From Candidatus Halomonas stercoripullorum (GTDB lineage Bacteria > Pseudomonadota > Gammaproteobacteria > Pseudomonadales > Halomonadaceae): a stretch of DNA of 11,526 bases. A program made the translations under genes and the position numbers. Of the stretch, positions 5,034 to 11,526 are shown piece by piece. Position 1 is the stretch's first letter. Each line of letters begins with the position of its first letter. Below the pieces are notes generated by a model. That model saw only the letters and a list, made by a program, of their open reading frames with translations. It did not search any database and was not told the origin of the DNA. Location of the stretch: contig DXFC01000246.1 of the NCBI GenBank assembly GCA_019114645.1, positions 1-11,526 of the forward strand. The letters run 5' to 3'.

Positions 5034-8000
5034 ATGACGCTGCCTTTCGTCCATTTACGCCTGCACACCGAGTTTTCCCTGGTTGATGGTCTGGTGCGGC
5101 TCAACCCCCTGCTCAAGACGGCTACCGAGCAGGGCATGCCGGCTCTGGCCGTGACCGATGAAACCAACCTGTTTGGCCTGGTCAAATTCTACAGTGGTGC
5201 CCAGCGTGCCGGTATCAAGCCCATTATCGGCAGTGACCTGTGGCTGACGAACCCCCACGATAATGAGCACCCCTACCGCCTGACATTGCTGGCGATGAAC
5301 AATACCGGTTATCGCAACCTGACCGAATTGATTTCGCGTGGCTGGGTGGTGGGGCAACGCCAGGGCCGGGCGTTGCTGGAGAAGAGCTGGGTACTGGCGC
5401 AGAGTGAAGGCCTGATCGCACTTTCGGGCGGGCGCGATGGTGATATCGGTCGCCATTTGCTCTCGGCTCATGAGGATGAGGCAGAGGCTCTGCTTGAGGA
5501 GTGGAAAGCTGCTTTTCCTGACCGGTTCTATCTGGAGCTGATCCGTACTGGGAGGCCTCTGGAAGAGGAGTGTGTGCATCTTTCGGTAGCACTGGCGATG
5601 GCCTCGGACACACCGGTGGTAGCTACCAATGATGTACGCTTTCTTACCCGCGACGACTTCTGGGCGCATGAGACCCGTGTCGCCATTGGTGAGGGCAGGG
5701 CGCTGGACGACCCGCGTCGTGAGCGCAAGTATACCGAAGAGCAGTACCTGAAAAGCCCGGCGGAGATGAGCGAGCTGTTTGCCGATATCCCTGCGGCGCT
5801 GGAAAACAGCGTAATGATTGCGGCGCGCTGTAATGTCGATGTGCGCCTGGGTGAAATTTTCCTGCCCGAGTTCGAAATTCCCGAGGGCATGACCCAGGAT
5901 GAGTTTTTCCGTCAGGTTTCCCATGACGGGCTCAGCGAGCGTCTCGACTTTCTCTATCCGGCGGCGCGTTATCCCCGTGATGGCGCCGAGTTTGCCGAGA
6001 TCGACAAACGCTACCGCGAGCGGCTTGATTTCGAACTCGACATCATTATTCAGATGGGCTTTCCCGGCTACTTCCTGATTGTGATGGACTTCATCAAGTG
6101 GGCCAAGGACAACGATGTGCCGGTGGGGCCGGGACGAGGGGCTGGTGCCGGCTCTCTGGTGGCTTATGCACAGAAGATTACAGATCTCGATCCGCTGGAA
6201 TATGACCTGCTGTTTGAGCGCTTTCTTAACCCCGAACGCGTCTCGATGCCTGACTTTGACGTCGATTTTTGCATGGAGAAGCGCGATCGGGTGATCGACT
6301 ACGTAGCGGAACGCTACGGCCGTGATGCGGTGTCGCAAATTGTGACTTTCGGCACCATGGCCGCCAAGGCGGTGGTGCGTGATGTAGCGCGGGCCCAGGG
6401 CAAGCCCTATTCGCTAGGCGACAAGCTTTCCAAGCTGATCCCTTTCGAGGTGGGCATGACCCTGACCAAGGCGCTGGAAGCCGAGCCGGCACTCAAGGAG
6501 TTTCTAGAGGCTGACGAGGAGGCTGCCGAGATATGGGAGATGGCGGTCAAGCTCGAAGGGGTGACCCGGGGTACCGGCAAGCACGCTGGTGGAGTGGTGA
6601 TTGCACCGACCAAACTCACTGACTTTGCCCCACTGCTGTCTGATGAGGATGGCTCGGGGTTGATGGTGCAGTTCGACAAGAACGATATCGAAGAGGCGGG
6701 GCTGGTCAAGTTCGACTTTCTTGGCCTGCGTACCCTGACCATCATTGATTGGGCATTGGAGATGGTCGACAAAGTGCGGGCCGTTGAAGGCGAAAGCGCA
6801 CTCGATATCGACAGCATTCCGCTGGATGACCATGCCACTTTCGAGATGCTCAAGCGCGCCGAGACCACGGCGGTGTTCCAGCTCGAGTCACGTGGCATGA
6901 AGGAGCTGATCAAGCGTTTGCAGCCCGACTCCCTGGAGGACATGATCGCCCTGGTAGCCCTGTTCCGCCCGGGCCCCCTGCAGTCGGGCATGGTCGATGA
7001 CTTCATCAACCGCAAGCATGGTCGTGCCGAGATCTCTTACCCACATCCGGACTACCAGCACGAGTGGCTCAAGCCGGTGCTCGAACCCACTTACGGCATC
7101 ATCCTGTATCAGGAACAGGTCATGCAGATTGCCCAGGTGCTGGCCGGTTACAGCCTGGGCCAGGCCGACATGCTGCGCCGTGCCATGGGCAAGAAAAAAC
7201 CCGAAGAGATGGCCAAACAACGCTCCGGTTTCATGGAGGGGTGCGCGGCTAACGGCATCGACAAGGAGCTGGCCGGGAATATTTTTGACCTGGTAGAAAA
7301 GTTTGCCGGCTACGGCTTCAACAAGTCGCACTCGGCGGCCTATGGCCTGGTCTCTTATCAGACCGCCTGGCTCAAGACCCACTATCCCGGTCCGTTCATG
7401 GCTGCGGTGATGTCCACCGAGATGGATAACCTCGACAAGGTGGTTCCGCTGATCGAGGAGTCACGGCGGATCGGCCTGACCGTGACGCCTCCGGATGTGA
7501 ATGTCGGCGCTTACAAGTTCAGTGTCGATGACGAGGGGCGGGTCGTCTATGGCCTGGGCGCCATTCGTGGCGTAGGTGAAGGGCCGATTGGCGCCATCGT
7601 CGAGGCTCGCGCGGCCGAGGGGCCCTTTCAGGATCTGTTCGACTTCTGTCGCCGGATCGACCCCAAGCGCATGAACAAGCGCACCCTGGAGGCACTGATT
7701 CGCTCCGGTGCGCTGGATAACCTGGGCCCGAGCCGGGCAGTGCTGGCTGCGGGACTGGATGATGCGCTCAAGGCGGCGGCCCAGACCCAGGCCAACCAGA
7801 GCCTGGGCATCATGGACATGTTTGGCGAAGCCTTCGCCAGTGACGAGGCCGAGAGTGATCCGTACGCTGCTTATCGTCACACCCGTGAGTGGAGTGATAA
7901 AGAGCGCCTGACGGGCGAGAAGGAAACGCTTGGGCTCTACCTGACCGGACACCCCATTGACGAGTATGAGAAGGAGCTGGCGCGATTCGTTTCCACCCGT

Positions 8001-8537
8001 ATTGCCGATCTCAAACCTTCGCGGGAGCCGCAGCGTGTAGCGGGCCTGGTAGTGGCGCTGCGCACCATGAAGTCCAAGCGTGGTGATACCATGGCCTTCA
8101 TTACCCTGGATGACCGCACCGGGCGTATCGAAGCATCGCTGTTCGGTGAACTCTATGATCAACTGCGTGGCGAAATCGAGGCCGACCAGGTGCTGATCGT
8201 GGAGGGGGAAGTTTCCAACGACGATTTTTCCGGTGGACTGCGCTTGCGCGGCAAGGAAGTAACGCCCATGGTGGCGGCGCGTACCCGCTATGGTGAAGCC
8301 GTGGAACTGTCACTCGATGGAGCTACGGTCAACGGCCGCTTGGTGGAAAACCTGCGCGAAAGACTATCCCCCCATCGCAATGCCGAAGGCCTGCCGGTAC
8401 GGCTGCGTTACCGCAACCCTGTGGCCAGTGGCTGGCTGGAACTTGGCGAACAGTGGCGCGTGGCACCCACCGATGAGTTGCTGATTACCCTGCGTGATGT
8501 GGAAGGGCAAGATGGCGTGCGCTTGAAGTACCGTTGA
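5034..8537 (+). CDS. dnaE: DNA polymerase III subunit alpha
   Basis: Predicted 1167 residues (E. coli 1160). This is the catalytic subunit of the replicative polymerase III holoenzyme. Domains in order: N-terminal PHP domain (about 1-275, FVHLRLHTEFSLVDG at 5-19), palm, thumb and fingers with PDFDVDF (406-412) and KFDFLGLRTL, then helix-hairpin-helix region (about 838-900), OB fold (about 1000-1080) and the C-terminal tau-binding domain. Catalytic aspartates are Asp407, Asp409 and Asp561 (E. coli 401, 403, 555), with constant offset 6. VGPGRGAGAGSL (364-375) and GFNKSHSAAY are strongly conserved. The internal clamp-binding site, QADMF in E. coli, reads IMDMF at 926-930. ATG 5034 gives the family N-terminus; a GTG at 4983 would add 17 unmatched residues including the leader repeat. 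Its Shine-Dalgarno site is weak. Confidence 0.98.
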   Translation: MTLPFVHLRLHTEFSLVDGLVRLNPLLKTATEQGMPALAVTDETNLFGLVKFYSGAQRAGIKPIIGSDLWLTNPHDNEHPYRLTLLAMNNTGYRNLTELISRGWVVGQRQGRALLEKSWVLAQSEGLIALSGGRDGDIGRHLLSAHEDEAEALLEEWKAAFPDRFYLELIRTGRPLEEECVHLSVALAMASDTPVVATNDVRFLTRDDFWAHETRVAIGEGRALDDPRRERKYTEEQYLKSPAEMSELFADIPAALENSVMIAARCNVDVRLGEIFLPEFEIPEGMTQDEFFRQVSHDGLSERLDFLYPAARYPRDGAEFAEIDKRYRERLDFELDIIIQMGFPGYFLIVMDFIKWAKDNDVPVGPGRGAGAGSLVAYAQKITDLDPLEYDLLFERFLNPERVSMPDFDVDFCMEKRDRVIDYVAERYGRDAVSQIVTFGTMAAKAVVRDVARAQGKPYSLGDKLSKLIPFEVGMTLTKALEAEPALKEFLEADEEAAEIWEMAVKLEGVTRGTGKHAGGVVIAPTKLTDFAPLLSDEDGSGLMVQFDKNDIEEAGLVKFDFLGLRTLTIIDWALEMVDKVRAVEGESALDIDSIPLDDHATFEMLKRAETTAVFQLESRGMKELIKRLQPDSLEDMIALVALFRPGPLQSGMVDDFINRKHGRAEISYPHPDYQHEWLKPVLEPTYGIILYQEQVMQIAQVLAGYSLGQADMLRRAMGKKKPEEMAKQRSGFMEGCAANGIDKELAGNIFDLVEKFAGYGFNKSHSAAYGLVSYQTAWLKTHYPGPFMAAVMSTEMDNLDKVVPLIEESRRIGLTVTPPDVNVGAYKFSVDDEGRVVYGLGAIRGVGEGPIGAIVEARAAEGPFQDLFDFCRRIDPKRMNKRTLEALIRSGALDNLGPSRAVLAAGLDDALKAAAQTQANQSLGIMDMFGEAFASDEAESDPYAAYRHTREWSDKERLTGEKETLGLYLTGHPIDEYEKELARFVSTRIADLKPSREPQRVAGLVVALRTMKSKRGDTMAFITLDDRTGRIEASLFGELYDQLRGEIEADQVLIVEGEVSNDDFSGGLRLRGKEVTPMVAARTRYGEAVELSLDGATVNGRLVENLRERLSPHRNAEGLPVRLRYRNPVASGWLELGEQWRVAPTDELLITLRDVEGQDGVRLKYR

Positions 8538-8545
8538 GTGCTGCC

Positions 8546-8573
8546 TTGCGTAGTGCGTTGAGGGTGCGATAAT
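8546..8573 (+). promoter_or_regulatory. Candidate extended -10 promoter for accA
   Basis: GATAAT at 8568-8573 matches the -10 consensus at five of six positions and is preceded by TGC (8565-8567), the TGn extended -10 motif. A partial -35, TTGCGT at 8546-8551, lies 16 bp upstream. It falls in the 121-bp gap after dnaE, giving accA a leader of about 80 nt. Activity is inferred. Confidence 0.55.
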
Positions 8574-8599
8574 GCCCGACACTCAAAAAATATGACTGG

Positions 8600-8627
8600 C
8601 GGGGCGTTTTACGTTTGTTGCGCCCCG
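8600..8627 (+). other. GC-rich stem-loop in the accA leader
   Basis: CGGGGCG (8600-8606) and CGCCCCG (8621-8627) form a perfect 7-bp stem with a 14-nt T/G-rich loop, ending 31 nt before the accA ATG. No T run follows on the + strand, so it does not read as an ordinary intrinsic terminator for dnaE. It would lie inside the leader made from the promoter at 8546-8573 and could affect accA expression or RNA stability. Confidence 0.5.
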
Positions 8628-8658
8628 GCTACAGCGAACACAAGGCAGCTTAGCCACT

Positions 8659-9612
8659 ATGAATCCCAACTATCTCGATTTCGAACAGCCCATCGCCGAA
8701 CTCCAGGCCAAGATTGAAGAGCTGCGCCTGGTCGGCAACGACAGCCAGGTCAACCTCAGTGACGAAATCTCGCGCCTCGAGGAGAAAAGCCGCAAACTCA
8801 CCGAATCGGTCTTCAAGGACCTGACCCCGTGGCAGGTGTCGCAGCTTTCACGTCACCCGCAGCGTCCCTACACGCTCGACTATCTTGACTATATCTTTAC
8901 CGACTTCGATGAGTTGCACGGCGATCGCCTGTTTGCTGATGACCCCGCCATTGTCGGTGGTGTCGCCCGCCTGGAAGATCGTCCGGTCATGGTCATTGGC
9001 CACCAAAAAGGGCGCGAGGTGAAAGAGAAGGTGCGGCGTAACTTCGGGATGCCGCGCCCCGAGGGCTACCGTAAAGCGTGCCGGCTGATGGAGATGGCCG
9101 AGCGTTTCAAGATGCCGGTGCTCACTTTCATTGACACGCCGGGAGCCTACCCGGGTATTGATGCCGAAGAGCGCGGCCAGAGTGAGGCGATTGCCTACAA
9201 TCTGGCGGTCATGTCACGGCTCAAGACGCCAATCATTTCTACCGTGGTGGGTGAGGGTGGTTCCGGCGGGGCACTGGCCATCGGCGTTTGTGATGAACTG
9301 GCCATGCTGCAGTTTTCCACCTACTCGGTGATCTCCCCCGAGGGCTGTGCTTCCATTCTCTGGCGTAGTGCCGAAAAGGCAGCCGATGCCGCCCAGGCCA
9401 TGGGTGTCACCACCGAGCGCCTGCAGGAGCTTGGCTTCGTTGATACCTTGATCGAGGAACCGCTGGGTGGTGCCCATCGTCAACCGCAGACAACGGCGGA
9501 GAGGGTCAAGGAGGCCTTGCTGGCGAGTCTTGACCGGCTTGAAGCGATGGACACCGACGCCCTTCTCCAACGTCGTTACGAGCGCCTGATGAGCTATGGG
9601 TCGCCTGCCTGA
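8659..9612 (+). CDS. accA: Acetyl-CoA carboxylase carboxyltransferase subunit alpha
   Basis: Predicted 317 residues, the normal length (E. coli 319). AccA pairs with AccD to form the carboxyltransferase that moves the carboxyl group from biotin-BCCP to acetyl-CoA, making malonyl-CoA for fatty-acid synthesis in the cytoplasm. The N-terminus (MNPNYLDFEQPIAELQAKI) and helical residues 10-55 match the family. Then come HPQRPYTLDYL, the HGDRLFADDPAIVGG segment, TPGAYPGIDAEERGQSEAIA (160-179) and the oxyanion-hole glycine block GEGGSGGALAIG (198-209), followed by SPEGCASILW. The Shine-Dalgarno site is weak (AAGG at 8642-8645). Its own candidate promoter and leader hairpin lie upstream. The 3' end overlaps tilS by 17 bp, so tilS is probably translated from the same message. 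Confidence 0.98.
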   Translation: MNPNYLDFEQPIAELQAKIEELRLVGNDSQVNLSDEISRLEEKSRKLTESVFKDLTPWQVSQLSRHPQRPYTLDYLDYIFTDFDELHGDRLFADDPAIVGGVARLEDRPVMVIGHQKGREVKEKVRRNFGMPRPEGYRKACRLMEMAERFKMPVLTFIDTPGAYPGIDAEERGQSEAIAYNLAVMSRLKTPIISTVVGEGGSGGALAIGVCDELAMLQFSTYSVISPEGCASILWRSAEKAADAAQAMGVTTERLQELGFVDTLIEEPLGGAHRQPQTTAERVKEALLASLDRLEAMDTDALLQRRYERLMSYGSPA

Positions 9613-10906
9613 AAGTGATGCGCTGCAAGTACTGATCGATAACGCCCTGGCCCGGACTGCGCCGGGGCGTATCGTTTGGGTCGCCCTCTCGGGGGGACTC
9701 GACTCCAGCCTGCTGCTAACGTTGACGGTGGCCGCCTGCCGACGCCATTCGCGGCCGCTGAAGGCGCTGCATGTGCACCATGGCTTGCAGCATGCTGCCG
9801 ACGCCTTCGAGGCACACTGTCGCCAGCTCTGCGCGAATATTGACGTGCCTTTGGTGGTTGAGCGAGTACGGGTCGAGCTTGATTCAGGGCTGGGCCTTGA
9901 GGCCGCGGCACGCCAGGCGCGCTATGCTGCTTTTGCGCGCCATGTAAGACCGGGCGAGGCGTTATGGCTAGCCCAGCACCGTGATGACCAGGCCGAAACC
10001 TTTCTGCTTGCTGCATTGCGTGGCAGTGGCGTGCGTGGCCTGGCGGCCATGCCGGCCAATCGTGAATGGCAGGGGGTACAGCTGGAACGGCCACTTCTGG
10101 CCTGTTCGCGGGCCATGCTCGAAACCGCAGCCGGGCAATTAGGCCTGACGTGGATCGAGGATCCTACCAATAGCGATGACTCGCTTGAACGTAACTTCTT
10201 GCGTTGCCGTGTGTTGCCACTGTTGCAGTCGCGCTGGCCGCACGCCGCCGAGGCCTTGGCACGTAGCGCCGCCCATGCCGCTGCTACTGATGCCGTGACC
10301 GATGAATTGGCAGCGCTGGACCTGTCAGCGCTGGGGGGAGATCCGGCCTGCCTGCCGGTGGCGCTGCTGATGGGCCTGAGCGTCGCACGGCAGCGCCTGC
10401 TGGTACGTTACGCCTGTCAGCAGCTTGCGTTGCCCACCCCGCCGGAGCGCCGTCTGGCGACGCTGCTCGAACAGCTTGAAGCGCGCCGCGATGCACAGGT
10501 GCGGGTTGCCTGGAACACTGCGGAAGCGCGAATCTGGCGCGACAGGCTTTATTTGCTGTCAAACCAGCCGGGTGTGCCGGCAAGATGGCAGATTGAGTGG
10601 AATGGCCAGTCGCTGGTCACTACGCCATGGGGAAGGGTGGGTATCACACTCGAACCGCAAGGCGGGAGCGCAGCAACCCTGCGGCTTACCGGGCGTCAGG
10701 GTGGGGAGCGACTGCATGTGGCGCGACGCGGTACACGGGATCTCAAGCGTTTGCTGCAAGAAGCCGATTTGCCCCCCTGGGTGCGTGAGCGTGTGGTTGT
10801 CGCCTGGCATCAGGACGAGCCAGTGGCGGCACTGGTGCCAGAGGGGGACTGGATAGTCGTGGCAGAGGGATGGAGAGCCCGCCATACTGGCTTAGGGTCG
10901 GGGTAA
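9596..10906 (+). CDS. tilS: tRNA(Ile)-lysidine synthetase TilS
   Basis: Predicted 436 residues (E. coli 432). TilS uses ATP to attach lysine to C34 of the CAU-anticodon isoleucine tRNA, changing it to lysidine so that it reads AUA and is charged with isoleucine. The N-terminal N-type ATP-pyrophosphatase domain shows the PP-loop SGGLDSS (residues 32-38), HVHHGLQ (59-65), QHRDDQAET (127-135), LRGSGVRGLAAM and EDPTN (188-192). The middle and C-terminal tRNA-binding regions are present; the latter includes the family-like LTGRQGGERL and LKRLLQEADLPPWVRERV. The ATG at 9596 lies inside accA and overlaps it by 17 bp; no better in-frame start follows before the PP-loop. The stop at 10904-10906 overlaps the end of the opposite-strand phosphatase gene by 15 bp. 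Confidence 0.96.
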   Translation: MGRLPESDALQVLIDNALARTAPGRIVWVALSGGLDSSLLLTLTVAACRRHSRPLKALHVHHGLQHAADAFEAHCRQLCANIDVPLVVERVRVELDSGLGLEAAARQARYAAFARHVRPGEALWLAQHRDDQAETFLLAALRGSGVRGLAAMPANREWQGVQLERPLLACSRAMLETAAGQLGLTWIEDPTNSDDSLERNFLRCRVLPLLQSRWPHAAEALARSAAHAAATDAVTDELAALDLSALGGDPACLPVALLMGLSVARQRLLVRYACQQLALPTPPERRLATLLEQLEARRDAQVRVAWNTAEARIWRDRLYLLSNQPGVPARWQIEWNGQSLVTTPWGRVGITLEPQGGSAATLRLTGRQGGERLHVARRGTRDLKRLLQEADLPPWVRERVVVAWHQDEPVAALVPEGDWIVVAEGWRARHTGLGSG

Positions 10907-11526
10907 GGGGTCACGCTCAAGCATGTCATACAGAGCCCCTTCACGCAGGGCGCCGTCAGCATAGCGCAGGCTGGACAGCTCGAAGCCGGCAAAGATGCCG
11001 CAGAGTATGGCGACACCGGCAGGGAAGATATGCGAGCGGTCGGATGTGAGGCCCGGCAGCTTGACGCGGTCGAGTTGACCGCATTCGATGACTCGCTGGC
11101 GAAGATCCAGCAGTGCATCACGCTTGATCAGTCCGGAAGGCTCACCTGTGGCGGCCAGTACCGCAGCAGTGGCCTTGATAGTGCCGCTGGTTCCCAGCGC
11201 CTCGTGCCAGCCCAGCTGGCGATATTCCGCCTGGGCAGGCTCGAGCTGCAAACGGACATCTTTCTCGATCTGACCCATGCCGGCCTCGCTCAGCGTGCCT
11301 TCCGGGAAGTGGCGGCGAGTGTGGCTGACGCAACCGACATCGAGGCTGCGCATGAGCTGTGGCTGCAACTGGCTGCCAACAATGCACTCGGTGGAACCGC
11401 CGCCAATATCCACGACCAGGCGCCGCTCGTCATCCCTGTTCAGTGCGTGGGCGGCACCCAGATAAATCAGCCGGGCCTCTTCTTCGCCAGAGATGATTTC
11501 CACACGACAGTCCAATAGCGCTTCGG
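10892..11526 (-). CDS. Ppx/GppA family exopolyphosphatase, C-terminal part (partial)
   Basis: The frame runs off the right edge; about 210 C-terminal residues are visible, with EALL before the internal TTG codon at 11515, so that codon is not the real start. The protein belongs to the ASKHA-fold Ppx/GppA phosphatases, which release phosphate from polyphosphate or hydrolyse pppGpp. Seen motifs: EIISGEEEARLIYLG, the phosphate-loop VVDIGGGSTE, SLDVGCVSHTRRHF, the second nucleotide-fold loop LGTSGTIKA, and the closing YADGALREGALYDML. The chain stops 10 residues after LREGALYDM. In the long E. coli and Pseudomonas Ppx and GppA proteins about 200 more residues (an HD-like region) follow, so this is a short two-domain form. 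Whether it acts on polyphosphate or pppGpp cannot be told here, so no symbol is given. It converges on tilS with a 15-bp overlap. Confidence 0.9.
   Translation of the reverse strand, partial: EALLDCRVEIISGEEEARLIYLGAAHALNRDDERRLVVDIGGGSTECIVGSQLQPQLMRSLDVGCVSHTRRHFPEGTLSEAGMGQIEKDVRLQLEPAQAEYRQLGWHEALGTSGTIKATAAVLAATGEPSGLIKRDALLDLRQRVIECGQLDRVKLPGLTSDRSHIFPAGVAILCGIFAGFELSSLRYADGALREGALYDMLERDPLPRP

Noticed and set aside
5055..6338. Long antisense open frame (427 codons) opposite dnaE
   Set aside because: It lies wholly against strongly conserved dnaE codons, has no recognisable motif and is explained by GC-rich codon bias leaving few stops on the other strand.
8600..8627. Hairpin after dnaE as a rho-independent terminator
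   Set aside because: No T tract follows on the + strand, and it lies downstream of the candidate accA promoter; leader structure is the better reading.
11030..11518. Open frame on the + strand against the phosphatase gene
   Set aside because: The - strand carries clear Ppx/GppA motifs over the same bases; the + strand product has none.
1..11526. Mobile element, CRISPR array, tRNA or defence system
   Set aside because: No transposase or integrase motifs, spaced repeat arrays, tRNA-like cloverleaf or defence proteins were seen; genes are contiguous conserved housekeeping genes with gaps of at most about 125 bp.

Overview
The window is a stretch of conserved gammaproteobacterial housekeeping chromosome. 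Nine complete genes lie head to tail on the + strand in the order skp, lpxD, fabZ, lpxA, lpxB, rnhB, dnaE, accA, tilS. The 3' end of bamA precedes them on the left. The 3' part of a Ppx/GppA-type phosphatase gene faces them from the right on the - strand. Gene order and protein features (such as a non-QADMF clamp motif in DnaE) fit the Pseudomonas/Oceanospirillales branch. The moderately GC-rich coding style and the protein sequences make a Halomonadaceae-like organism my best guess, but the family is not proven from sequence alone.

Layout. Bases 1-1775 hold envelope-assembly genes: the BamA C-terminus (outer-membrane protein insertion), the periplasmic chaperone Skp, and LpxD (third step of lipid A synthesis). 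Bases 1776-1897 are a short leader with a very good sigma-70-like promoter, an inverted repeat and a possible 18-codon leader ORF. Next come fabZ, lpxA and lpxB, tightly packed and ending in overlap with rnhB. FabZ (3-hydroxyacyl-ACP dehydratase) and LpxA (UDP-GlcNAc acyltransferase) compete for the same 3-hydroxyacyl-ACP pool, while LpxD and LpxB act later in the lipid A pathway, so the cluster links fatty-acid and lipid A synthesis. rnhB and dnaE (replication) follow. Then accA (first committed step of fatty-acid synthesis) sits behind its own candidate promoter and 5' UTR hairpin, with tilS (tRNA-Ile lysidine synthetase) overlapping its end. tilS and the phosphatase gene overlap tail to tail by 15 bp.

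No mobile element, CRISPR array, tRNA, rRNA, phage or defence gene is visible, and no gap between genes exceeds about 125 bp. I do not see a previously undescribed multi-gene system. The observations worth checking are small and regulatory: the fabZ leader, the TTG start of lpxA inside the fabZ stop, the direct repeat ahead of dnaE, the accA leader hairpin, and a few residue-level features of LpxA, LpxB, DnaE and the phosphatase.
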